Shown here piece after piece: positions 33,607 through 41,878 of a stretch of DNA of 64,000 nt. The translations under genes and the position numbers were made by a program. Below the pieces are notes generated by a model. The model was given only the letters and a program-made list of their open reading frames with translations, searched no databases and was not told the DNA's origin. Position 1 is the stretch's first letter, and every line of letters begins with the position of its first letter. Source of the DNA: Cellulomonas humilata. Lineage in GTDB: Bacteria > Actinomycetota > Actinomycetes > Actinomycetales > Cellulomonadaceae. The stretch is from assembly GCF_030814415.1 (NCBI RefSeq), contig NZ_JAUSVB010000007.1, positions 62,001 through 126,000 of the forward strand. The letters are read 5' to 3'.

Positions 33607-34896
33607 TCAGCCTCCGGCGGCGGCGTTCATCGCGTCGACGACGTCCGCGGCCGAACCGGTGCCGGCGAACTGCTGGGCGATCGCGTCGTTCAGCGCGCCA
33701 CCGACCGTGCTGCCGTACGCGACGTCGAGCCAGAGCTGCACGTACGGCGCCTTGTTGCGGAAGCCGAGCAGCGCCGCCATGTTCGGGTCGCTCACCCCGG
33801 CCTCGGACCCCTGGGTGACCGGCAGCCCCGCGCCCGTCTCGGCGTAGTCCGTCTGGACGTCGACGCTCAGGATGTACTTCAGGAACTCGACGCACTCCGG
33901 CGGCGCGTCCGCCGAGCAGGAGAAGCCGTCGCCGCCACCGAGCGCCGAGTACGCGTTGCCCTGGCCACCCGCGGTGAGGGGGAACGGGAACCAGCCGAGG
34001 TCGTCGCCCAGGCCTGTGCCGTTCTCCGCCAGGCCCGACATGACACCGGGGTGCCAGTGGCCCATCAGCTCCATCGCCGCACCGCCGTTGGCCAGGAGCG
34101 CCGCGGAGCTCGTGTCGCCCTGCTGCGCGGGGGCCTCGAGGAAGCCGTCCTGGAACGGCGACGTCGCGAGGAATGCCTCCAGGTCCTCCCCTGCCTTCTC
34201 GAAGCACGGGTCGCTGAAGCTCTTCGACGCACCCGCCGCGATCATCGTGTCGGGCTCGCAGGCGCGCAGCGCGTAGTTGTACCAGTAGTGCGCGGCCGGC
34301 CACTTGTCGCCCGCGCCGACGGCGATGGGCACGATGCCCGCCGCCCGGAGCTTCACGACCGCGGCGTCCAGGTCCTCCTGGAGGATCGGGGTGCTCTCGA
34401 TCCCGGCCTGCGCGAACAGCGCGCGGTTGTACCAGAACCCCTCCACGCCCATGCTGAACGGCAGCCCGTACGTGCGGCCCTCGAGCTGCCACCCGGCGGC
34501 CGAGCCGCCGATGAGCTCGAGCTCGGAGCTCACGTCGTCGGTCAGGTCGAGCAGGACTCCGGCGGCCACCTGCTCACCCATCTGCCCGCCACCCCACTGC
34601 TGGAAGATGTCCGGGAAGGCCCCCGTCGCCAGGGCGTCGGCGAGCTTGGCCTTGAGCTCCTCGTTCTGGATGGGCACGTTCTCGATCGTGACGTTCGGGT
34701 GGTCGGCCTCGAAGCCGAGGGCCACCCGCTCGAAGTAGCTGTTCAGCGGCTCGTCGATGCCGTTGTGCCACCACGTCAGGGTGACCGGCTCGCCGTCGGA
34801 GCCTCCCGCGTCTCCGCCGGCGCCCCCGCAGGCGGCCAGCAGTGCTGTCGTGGCGGCGATCGCCACGATCGACCTCCCGGTGCGCGCGATTCCCAT
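33607..34896 (-). CDS. ABC transporter sugar-binding lipoprotein (orphan paralogue)
   Basis: A 429-residue family 1 solute-binding lipoprotein. The signal peptide ends in LLAACGGAGG, with the lipid Cys near 23. The mature protein shares long identities with the two other binding proteins nearby, for example VGAGDKWPAAHYWY, a FxKAGEDLEAF stretch and GHWHPGVMSGL. It has no permease genes of its own and sits downstream of a GH3 gene with its own operator-containing promoter region. It probably feeds the adjacent permeases with a different ligand range; a duplicate with drifted specificity is likely. Confidence 0.9.
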   Translation of the reverse strand: MGIARTGRSIVAIAATTALLAACGGAGGDAGGSDGEPVTLTWWHNGIDEPLNSYFERVALGFEADHPNVTIENVPIQNEELKAKLADALATGAFPDIFQQWGGGQMGEQVAAGVLLDLTDDVSSELELIGGSAAGWQLEGRTYGLPFSMGVEGFWYNRALFAQAGIESTPILQEDLDAAVVKLRAAGIVPIAVGAGDKWPAAHYWYNYALRACEPDTMIAAGASKSFSDPCFEKAGEDLEAFLATSPFQDGFLEAPAQQGDTSSAALLANGGAAMELMGHWHPGVMSGLAENGTGLGDDLGWFPFPLTAGGQGNAYSALGGGDGFSCSADAPPECVEFLKYILSVDVQTDYAETGAGLPVTQGSEAGVSDPNMAALLGFRNKAPYVQLWLDVAYGSTVGGALNDAIAQQFAGTGSAADVVDAMNAAAGG

Positions 34897-34970
34897 GTCG
34901 TAGTCCTCTCAGGTCGTCGTTGACGTGCTGGGACAGCGCGGGCAGGGCCAGCGCGACGGTGCGGTGTTCC

Positions 34971-34996
34971 GACATCGTTATCGACATCGTTATCGA
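34971..34996 (-). promoter_or_regulatory. LacI operator upstream of the orphan binding protein
   Basis: TCGACATCGTTATCGA (34981-34996) matches 14 of 16 positions of the perfect palindrome found before the lacI gene. The 12-base unit GACATCGTTATC is repeated in tandem at 34971-34982 and 34983-34994, so two overlapping half-sites are available. It lies 75-100 bases before the binding-protein ATG. The rest of the 220-base gap up to the GH3 stop shows no gene. Confidence 0.75.
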
Positions 34997-35116
34997 GGAA
35001 CAGGAGAAAAGTCCCCCGATCGGCGGATCCAGGTCTTTCTGCAGGTCAGCAGGCACTCAGCGGGTACAGCGAGGCCGTCGTCGGCGGCAGCCCGCGGACG
35101 ACGGCCTCTCGACTGC

Positions 35117-37402
35117 TCAGCCGGTGACCGACACCGTGGTCCAGCGCGGGCTGTCCACGCCGACCTGGTGGACCGGGCCGGTGAGGGTGATGCGCGCCTC
35201 GGTCTCGCGCTCGGCGCAGGACGGGCCCACCCAGAGCTCGACCGCACCCGGCTCGACCACGCGCACGAGGTCGCGGTCGGAGAACGCCAGCCGGGTCGTC
35301 GGGACCGAGAAGGTCAGCACGGCGGACTCGCCGGCCTCGAGGTGGACACGCCGGTACCCGACGAGCTGCGCCACCGGGCGGGTCACCGAGCCGACGACGT
35401 CGTGCGCGTAGAGCTGCACGACGTCGGCCCCGGGCCGGTCCCCCGTGTTGGTGACGCGGACGCTCGCCCCGATGTGCCCGTCGGTCGGCACCTGCGCATC
35501 CACCTCGAGATCAGTGTGCGCGAACGTCGTGTAGGACAGCCCGTGCCCGAACGGGAGCGCCGGGGTGCTGCGCAGGTTGGTGACGTCCCCGTTCCCGCCC
35601 AGCTGCGGGTGCAGGTACGTGAACGGCTGCGCGCCGGCGGAGCGCGGCATGCTCACCGGAAGGTGCCCCGAGGGGTTCACCCGGCCGGAGAGCACCCCGG
35701 CGACGGCGGTGCCGCCCTCCTCGCCCGGGAAGAACGCCTGCACCACGGCCGCGCAGCGGTCCAGCGCCCAGTCGATCGCGTAGGGCCGGCCGGTGAGCAG
35801 GACGAGCACGACGGGCGTGCCCGAGTCCAGGACCGCCTCGACCAGCTCGCGCTGCACGCCGGGCAGCTCCAGGTCGTCGCGGTCGCAGCCCTCCCCCACG
35901 GTCCCCCGGCCGAACAGCCCGGCGTGGTCGCCGACGACGAGCACGGCCACCTCGGCGGACGCCGCCGCTCGGACGGCCTCCCCGAAGCCGGACCGGTCGT
36001 CGTCGTCGACCGCACAGCCGACGGCCGTGACGATCTCGGCTGTGGGGAGCTCGGCCGCGAGGGCCTGCCGGACCGTCGGGCTCTCGAACCCGACCTCGGC
36101 CTCGGGGTGGTGCGCGAGCACGTGGTTCAGGAAGGAGTAGCAGCCGAACAACGCCTCGGCGCGGTCGGCGTTGGGGCCGATCACGGCCACGCGCCCCGCG
36201 TGCCCCAGGGGCAGCGTGCCGTCGTTGGACAGCAGGACGACGGACTCCTCGGCCAGCTGGGCCGCCAGCCCGCGGTGCACGGGGCTGTCGAGGTCGACGG
36301 TCGTCGGCGGCTCGTCGTCGAACGTCGCGTCGAGCAGCCCGAGCTCGTCCTTCTGCCGCAGCGCCCGCAGGACGGCCCGGTCGACCAGCGCCTCGTCGAC
36401 GCGCCCGGTACGGACCGCCTCGGCGAGCGGGGCCAGGTAGGCGTCCCCCGTCGGCAGCTCGATGTCCACGCCCGCCGCGAGGGCGAGCCCGGCGGCCTCG
36501 CCGAGGTCGCCGGCGACCTCGTGCAGGAGGTGCAGGAACGCCACCCCGAAGTAGTCGGCGACCACCGGTCCGTCGAAGCCCCACCGGTCGCGCAGGACAC
36601 CCGTCAGCAGGCGGGGGTCGGCCGCCACCGGGACGCCGTCGATCTCGTTGTACGAGCTCATGACCGAGCGCGCCCCGCCGTCGAGGAGCGCCATCTCGAA
36701 CGGCACCAGCAGGACGTCCTCGACCTCGCGCGGGCCGGCGTGCACCGGCGCGAAGTTCCGCCCCGACTGGGAGCCCGAGTAGCCGACGAAGTGCTTGAGC
36801 GTCGCGTGCACGCCCGTCGACTGCAGGCCGCGCACGTACGACGTACCGATCGTGCCGACGACGTACGGGTCCTCCGCGATGCACTCGTCGACACGGCCCC
36901 ACCGAGGGTCCCGGATGACGTCGAGGACGGGTGCGAGGCCCTGGTGGATGCCGAGCGTGCGCATCGACCCCCCGATCGCCTCACCCATCTGCTCGACCAG
37001 GTCGGGGTCGAACGACGCACCCCAGGCCAGCGGCGTCGGGAACGTCGCCGCGCGCCACGCCGAGAGCCCCGTGAGGCACTCCTCGTGCACGAGCGCCGGG
37101 ATGCCCAACCGGGTCCCGCGCACCAGCCGGCGCTGGAGGTTCCAGAGCCACGTCGCGCGCTCTGCCGCGTCGACCGGGCGGGTGCCGTACACGCGGGTCA
37201 GGTGCCCGAGCCCGTGCTGCATGGCCTCGTCGAGAGTCTGCTCGCGCGTGAACTCGCCCTGGAGCGGGGCGACGACCTCGCCGTCGCCCTTCTCCCAGAA
37301 CCCGACGATCTGGGCCAGCTTCTCCTCGAGGGTCATCCGGGCGAGCAGCTCGCTCGCTCGGTCGACGGCCGCAGGAACAGCCAGGGTCTGAAGATCCGTC
37401 AC
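35117..37402 (-). CDS. GH3 beta-glucosidase/beta-xylosidase
   Basis: A 761-residue family GH3 enzyme, with TIM barrel, (alpha/beta)6 sandwich and C-terminal fibronectin III-like domain (about 665-755). The nucleophile is Asp283 in GPVVADYFGVAF; the conserved substrate-binding KHF is at about 203-205 and DPRWGR near 165-170. It has no signal peptide, so it would cleave imported oligosaccharides. The aglycone preference (glucose or xylose) cannot be read from sequence. GTG at TDLQTLAVP is chosen for its AGGAG site; a GTG 13 codons upstream is possible. It is the last gene of an importer operon. Confidence 0.9.
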   Translation of the reverse strand: MTDLQTLAVPAAVDRASELLARMTLEEKLAQIVGFWEKGDGEVVAPLQGEFTREQTLDEAMQHGLGHLTRVYGTRPVDAAERATWLWNLQRRLVRGTRLGIPALVHEECLTGLSAWRAATFPTPLAWGASFDPDLVEQMGEAIGGSMRTLGIHQGLAPVLDVIRDPRWGRVDECIAEDPYVVGTIGTSYVRGLQSTGVHATLKHFVGYSGSQSGRNFAPVHAGPREVEDVLLVPFEMALLDGGARSVMSSYNEIDGVPVAADPRLLTGVLRDRWGFDGPVVADYFGVAFLHLLHEVAGDLGEAAGLALAAGVDIELPTGDAYLAPLAEAVRTGRVDEALVDRAVLRALRQKDELGLLDATFDDEPPTTVDLDSPVHRGLAAQLAEESVVLLSNDGTLPLGHAGRVAVIGPNADRAEALFGCYSFLNHVLAHHPEAEVGFESPTVRQALAAELPTAEIVTAVGCAVDDDDRSGFGEAVRAAASAEVAVLVVGDHAGLFGRGTVGEGCDRDDLELPGVQRELVEAVLDSGTPVVLVLLTGRPYAIDWALDRCAAVVQAFFPGEEGGTAVAGVLSGRVNPSGHLPVSMPRSAGAQPFTYLHPQLGGNGDVTNLRSTPALPFGHGLSYTTFAHTDLEVDAQVPTDGHIGASVRVTNTGDRPGADVVQLYAHDVVGSVTRPVAQLVGYRRVHLEAGESAVLTFSVPTTRLAFSDRDLVRVVEPGAVELWVGPSCAERETEARITLTGPVHQVGVDSPRWTTVSVTG

Positions 37403-37444
37403 GGATCTGTCTCCTTCGGTGGTGACGTTCTGGATGCTCACGGA

Positions 37445-38338
37445 TCAGCCCTTGACCGCACCCTGGAGGCCGTTGACGATCCGCTTCTGCATGGCCAGGA
37501 AGAACACGAGCGCCGGGATCATGGCCAGGCTGGTGAACGCGAACACGCCCGCCATGTCGGAGGAGTGCTCCGAGGAGAAGTCGGCGACGCCCAGGGGCAG
37601 CGTCTTCATCTCGCTCTGCAGCAGGAGCAGCGGGAGCAGGTACGCGTTCCACGAGCCCACGAAGGCGAGCACGCCGACGGTGACCATGCCCGGGCCGGAC
37701 AGCGGCAGCAGGATCCGCCAGAAGAAGCCGATGCGGGAGGCGCCGTCGAGCAGGGCCGCCTCCTCGAGCTCGTCGGGGAGCGCCTGCAGGAAGGGCCGCA
37801 GGATGACGACCGTCACCGGCAGCGCGAACGCCGCCTGCGGCAGTGCGACGCCCCACCAGGTGTTCCCCATGCCCAGGTCCGTGATGAGGATGAACAACGG
37901 GATGATCGCGACCGTCGCCGGGAACAGCAGGCCGAGCACGAAGACCATGAACAGCTGCTCGCGGCCCTTGAACTTGTACCGGGCCAGCGGGTAGGCGGCC
38001 ATGATCCCGAAGACCACCACGAGGGCGGTGGTGAGCAGCGCGATCGCCGTGGAGTTGAGCGCGTACTTCCAGAAGCTCGGGTTGCTCAGCACGCCCACGT
38101 AGTTGGTCAGCACCCACGGGTCCGGCAGGCCGGCCGGGGTCTCGGCCAGCTGCGCGTTGGTGCGGAAGCCGCTCAGCACGCCGTAGAGCACGGGCCCGAC
38201 GGTCAGGGCGACGACGACGAGCGCCAGGCCGTAGACCAGCGGGTTGCCGCCGGTGTACTTGCCGGTCCGTCGTCGCGCGCCCTTGGCGGCCTTGGGGGTG
38301 GTCGATGGGGTGGTCGACGGCACGGTCAGGGCGCTCAT
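37445..38338 (-). CDS. ABC transporter permease (MalG-like)
   Basis: A 297-residue permease with six membrane segments. The EAA loop ELEEAALLDGASRIGFF lies near residue 190 and the end RIVNGLQGAVKG is typical of MalG-type subunits. The first external segment has FRTNAQLAETPAGLPDPWVLTNY, a common carbohydrate-uptake type 1 pattern. The start ATG overlaps the stop of the MalF-like gene (ATGA). It lies 42 bases upstream of the GH3 start in the same transcript. Confidence 0.92.
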   Translation of the reverse strand: MSALTVPSTTPSTTPKAAKGARRRTGKYTGGNPLVYGLALVVVALTVGPVLYGVLSGFRTNAQLAETPAGLPDPWVLTNYVGVLSNPSFWKYALNSTAIALLTTALVVVFGIMAAYPLARYKFKGREQLFMVFVLGLLFPATVAIIPLFILITDLGMGNTWWGVALPQAAFALPVTVVILRPFLQALPDELEEAALLDGASRIGFFWRILLPLSGPGMVTVGVLAFVGSWNAYLLPLLLLQSEMKTLPLGVADFSSEHSSDMAGVFAFTSLAMIPALVFFLAMQKRIVNGLQGAVKG

Positions 38339-39381
38339 GCCTTGGCCTTCTTCCGGGGTGCGGGGTCCTGGATGTCACGGCGCAGGATGAAGCGCTGGTA
38401 CAGGAGGGCCAGGACGAGGGCGACGATGAAGAGGATCACGGAGGCTGCTCCGGCGATCCCGTAGTTCTGCCGCTTGGTGCCCTCGTTGATGAGGAAGGTC
38501 GCCATGGTCGTGGTCGCGTTGGCGGGGCCGCCGCCGGTGAGGATCCAGACCATGTCGAAGAGCTGGAGCGAGCCGAGCATCGACAGGAACGCCCAGGTGC
38601 GGATGGTCGGGCCGAGCAGCGGGAGCGTGATCTTGCGCTGCGTCTGCCACCAGCTGGCCCCGTCGATCTGGGACGCCTCGTACAGCTCCTCGGGGACGCT
38701 CTGCAGGCCGGCGAGGAACAGGATCACCGCGAGACCGAGGTACTTCCAGGTCAGGACGACGATGACCGTCCACAGCGCGTACTCGGGGGTGCCGAGGAAG
38801 CCTTGCTCCGGACCGCTGATGCCGACCGCGGCGAGCACGGTGTCGATGACGCCGTACTTCGGCTGCAGCATCTGCAGCCACACCACACCGGCGATGACCT
38901 CCGCCAGCACGTACGGGACGAAGATGATGGTGCGCAGGACGCCCTGGCCCCACATCCTGCGGTTGAGCAGGAGGGCGATGGCCAGGCCGAGCGGGAGCTG
39001 GAGGGCGATCGAGGCCACCACGACGATCAGGTTGTGCTGGAGCGCGCCGATGAAGACGTCGTTCTGCAGGACGCTGACGTAGTTCTTCAGGCCGACGAAG
39101 TCGACCAGGGGGCCGTAGCCCTTCCAGCGGTAGGCCGAGAGCTGGACCGCCCTGATGATCGGCACCACCACGAAGAGCAGGAACAGCAGCAGGGCGGGTG
39201 CCACGAAGAAGGCGATCTCCAGGCGCTTGCGGACAGCCGACCCCGTCCCACGGCGTCCGCCCGTGGCCGGGGCCACCGGCCGCGCCGAAGCGCGACCGGT
39301 GACCGGGGCCTGCGGGGAGGACGTCGCAGGCGAGTCGGTGACGCCCACGCGGGCGGTCGTCTCGTCTGCCACGTCGGTCAC
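38335..39381 (-). CDS. ABC transporter permease (MalF-like)
   Basis: A 348-residue permease with a long, low-complexity cytoplasmic N-terminus (about 1-50) and six membrane segments. The EAA loop ELYEASQIDGASWWQTQ lies near residue 232. Start is GTG overlapping the binding-protein stop (GTGA). Its close counterpart in the second cluster shares YRWKGYGP/FKWKGFGPPTDFVGL and VPYVLAEVIAG/VPYVISEVIVG stretches, showing the two operons arose by duplication. Confidence 0.92.
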   Translation of the reverse strand: MTDVADETTARVGVTDSPATSSPQAPVTGRASARPVAPATGGRRGTGSAVRKRLEIAFFVAPALLLFLLFVVVPIIRAVQLSAYRWKGYGPLVDFVGLKNYVSVLQNDVFIGALQHNLIVVVASIALQLPLGLAIALLLNRRMWGQGVLRTIIFVPYVLAEVIAGVVWLQMLQPKYGVIDTVLAAVGISGPEQGFLGTPEYALWTVIVVLTWKYLGLAVILFLAGLQSVPEELYEASQIDGASWWQTQRKITLPLLGPTIRTWAFLSMLGSLQLFDMVWILTGGGPANATTTMATFLINEGTKRQNYGIAGAASVILFIVALVLALLYQRFILRRDIQDPAPRKKAKA

Positions 39382-40679
39382 TTCTCCGCGTCAGCCGCCG
39401 CCTGCGTGGCGTCGACGATGTCCTGCGGGGTGGCCTGGCCGGCGAAGGCCAGGGCGATCTCGTCGTTCATGGCGCCACCGACGGAGGCACCGAACGCCGT
39501 GTCGAAGTAGAGCTGGACGTACGGCGCCGCGTCACGGATCTTGAGGAGCTCGGCCAGGGCCGGGTCCGAGACGTACTGCGAGGCCGTGGAGTTGGTCGGC
39601 AGACCCATGTCCAGCTCCGCGAAGCCCTTCTGGACCTCGTCGGACAGCAGGTAGACCGCGAAGTCGACCGCGGCGTCGGGCGCCTCCTGCGAGACGGCCC
39701 AGGCGTCACCGCCACCGAGTGCGGCCTCCGAGTCGCCCTCGCCGCCGTCGACGGCCGGGAACGGGAACCAGCCCGTGTTCTCGCCGAGACCCTTGCCGTC
39801 CTCGGTGAGGCCCTGCATGACGCCGGGCTCCCAGTGTCCCTGCATCTCCATGGCGACCTTGCCGGTGGCCAGCAGACCGGAGGCGCTGGTCGCGCCCTCC
39901 TGCGCCTTCGTCTGCAGGAAGCCCGCGTTGAACGGCTCGGTGCCGATGAGCGCCTCGAGGTCCTCGCCTGCCTTGACGAAGCACTGGTCGGAGAAGTCGA
40001 GCGTCTGCACGGCGTCCGTCAGGACGTCCTGCGAGCACTCGCGCAGCGCGAAGTAGTACCAGTAGTGCGCGGCGGGCCACTTGTCACCGGCGCCGACGGA
40101 GACGGGCTCGATGCCCGCGGCCTTGAGCTTGTCGGTGGCCGCGTTGAAGTCGTCCCACGTGGCGGGGGGCTCGGTGATGCCGGCCTGCTCGAAGAGCGCC
40201 TTGTTGTACCAGAAGCCGACGACGCCGACGGAGAACGGGAGGCCGTAGGTCTTGTCGTCCACCTGCCAGCCGGCGATGGAGCCACCGATCTTCTCGATCG
40301 TGTCGGCGGCCGCCTCGGAGATGTCCTTCGTCAGGCCCGCCTCGACGTGGTCGGCCAGCTCGCCGCCACCACGCTCCATGTAGACGTCGGGGGCGTCTCC
40401 GCTCTGGAACGCGGCGTCGAGCTTGGTGAGCATGTCCTCGTGCTGCATGGCGTTGACCTCGACGGTCACGCCTGGGTTGGCGGCCTCGAAGTCGGCCGCG
40501 ACCTTGTCGTAGTAGTCCTTGCCGTCACCGGTGTTGGAGTTGTGCCACCACGTGATCGTCGTGTCGCCGGAGGCGCCGTCGGTCGAGTCGTCGCCCGCGT
40601 CGCCCGAGCTGCAGGCGGTCGCGAGCAGGGCAATACCAGCACCCAGGGCAAGGGTGCGAAGGACTGTTGTCCTCATCAT
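39378..40679 (-). CDS. ABC transporter sugar-binding lipoprotein
   Basis: A 433-residue family 1 solute-binding lipoprotein and first gene of the importer-GH3 operon. The signal peptide TLALGAGIALLATACSSGD ends at a lipobox Cys near 23. Mature motifs TITWWHNSNTGDGKDYYDKV and VGAGDKWPAAHYWYYFALREC are shared with its paralogues. ATG-ATG start; the first is used, with GAGGAG eight bases upstream. Two LacI operators stand in the divergent region before it. The ligand is most likely a beta-linked oligosaccharide matching the operon's GH3 enzyme. Confidence 0.92.
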   Translation of the reverse strand: MMRTTVLRTLALGAGIALLATACSSGDAGDDSTDGASGDTTITWWHNSNTGDGKDYYDKVAADFEAANPGVTVEVNAMQHEDMLTKLDAAFQSGDAPDVYMERGGGELADHVEAGLTKDISEAAADTIEKIGGSIAGWQVDDKTYGLPFSVGVVGFWYNKALFEQAGITEPPATWDDFNAATDKLKAAGIEPVSVGAGDKWPAAHYWYYFALRECSQDVLTDAVQTLDFSDQCFVKAGEDLEALIGTEPFNAGFLQTKAQEGATSASGLLATGKVAMEMQGHWEPGVMQGLTEDGKGLGENTGWFPFPAVDGGEGDSEAALGGGDAWAVSQEAPDAAVDFAVYLLSDEVQKGFAELDMGLPTNSTASQYVSDPALAELLKIRDAAPYVQLYFDTAFGASVGGAMNDEIALAFAGQATPQDIVDATQAAADAEK

Positions 40680-40758
40680 CGTTGAATCTCCTCGTCGTCA
40701 CTGACAGGGCTGGACGGCGCCAAGGTTGGCACCCGAATCTGTGTGGTGTCAATCGTTG

Positions 40759-40805
40759 TCGATAACGTTATCGAAACGAAGGTCTCGGGTAGATAACGTT
40801 ATCGA
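40759..40805. promoter_or_regulatory. Two LacI operators in the divergent promoter region
   Basis: TCGATAACGTTATCGA (40759-40774) is a perfect 16-bp palindrome, and TAGATAACGTTATCGA (40790-40805) matches it at 15 of 16 positions. Their centres are 31 bp apart, three helical turns, so bound dimers would lie on the same face. The right-hand site is 12 bases from the lacI ATG and contains TAACGT, a possible -10 box, implying autoregulation. The left-hand one serves the leftward importer operon. Confidence 0.88.
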
Positions 40806-40816
40806 AACTATGCTCT

Positions 40817-41833
40817 ATGCTCCGAGACGTGGACTCGACACCTCGCGTGAAGATGGAAGACGTCGCCCGGACCGCAGGCGTCTCGGTCGCGACGGTCTCC
40901 AAGGTGGTCAACGGGCGGTACGGCGTCGCCCAGGCGACGCTGACCCGCGTCCAGGAAGTCATCGACGAGCTCGGGTACGAGGCGAGCCTGGGTGCGCGGT
41001 CGCTGCGCAGCCACCGCACCAACGTCCTCGGCATCCTCGTGGCCGAGTTCGAGCCGTTCAGCACCGAGCTGCTCAAGGGGGCCTCCTCCGCTGTCGGCTC
41101 GACCGGCTACGAGCTGCTCGCCTACTCCGGCGGAGGCCGCGGCGCCGACGTGGGATGGGAGCGACGCTACCTGTCGCGGTTGTCCGGCACCCTGATCGAC
41201 GGCGCCATCATCGTGACCCCGACGGTCGTCGAGGCGAACACCGGTGTCCCCGTCGTGGCCGTCGACCCGCACACCGGCCCCACCGGCCTGCCGACCGTCG
41301 ACTCCGACAACTTCGCCGGCGCCGTGCTGGCCACCGAGCACCTCATCGGCCTGGGGCACCGCCGGATCGGCTTCCTCGGCGGGCGCCTGGACCTCGAGTC
41401 TGCCCGGCTGCGCGAGGACGGCTTCCGCAAGGCGATGGACACGGCCGGCCTCCCGGTCGACGAGGCTCTCGTGGCCGTCGGCGGGTACCGGCCCGAGACC
41501 GCCGACGGGCCGGCACGCGTTCTGCTGGGCCGGGCGGACCGGCCCACCGCGGTGTTCGCCGCGAACGACCTGTCGGCCATCCAGGTGATGGCGGTCGCGG
41601 TCGAGCTCGGCATGACCGTGCCGGACGACCTGTCGGTGATCGGGTTCGACAACGTCCCCGAGTCGGCGCTGGCCTCTCCCCCGCTGACCACGATCAACCA
41701 GCCGCTGCAGGAGATGGGCGCCGAGGCCCTGCGGCTGCTGGTGGACCTCATCGACGGCAAGGAGCGGTCCACCCACCTGCGGCTGCCGACCGAGCTGGTC
41801 CTGCGCGCGTCCTGCGCACCGCCCCGCCACTGA
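40817..41833 (+). CDS. LacI family transcriptional regulator
   Basis: A 338-residue LacI-type repressor. The helix-turn-helix is at about 11-33 (KMEDVARTAGVSVATVSKVVNG), followed by the hinge helix and a periplasmic-binding-like effector domain ending in the usual SVIGFDNVPESALASPPLTTINQP. Its position between two paralogous importer/GH3 operons and the matching operators mark it as their local regulator, with the transported or cleaved oligosaccharide as probable inducer. ATG is used; an in-frame GTG four codons later is an alternative. Confidence 0.93.
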   Translation: MLRDVDSTPRVKMEDVARTAGVSVATVSKVVNGRYGVAQATLTRVQEVIDELGYEASLGARSLRSHRTNVLGILVAEFEPFSTELLKGASSAVGSTGYELLAYSGGGRGADVGWERRYLSRLSGTLIDGAIIVTPTVVEANTGVPVVAVDPHTGPTGLPTVDSDNFAGAVLATEHLIGLGHRRIGFLGGRLDLESARLREDGFRKAMDTAGLPVDEALVAVGGYRPETADGPARVLLGRADRPTAVFAANDLSAIQVMAVAVELGMTVPDDLSVIGFDNVPESALASPPLTTINQPLQEMGAEALRLLVDLIDGKERSTHLRLPTELVLRASCAPPRH

Positions 41834-41878
41834 CCTGCTGCGGGCCGCCGAGGCCGTCCGGGCCGACGTGCGCGCGAG

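Noticed and set aside
34925..38464. Plus-strand open frame of more than 1100 codons across the GH3 and permease genes
   Set aside because: It is the reverse-frame shadow of well-supported minus-strand genes; the translation is Arg/Gly/Ala/Pro-rich without recognisable folds.
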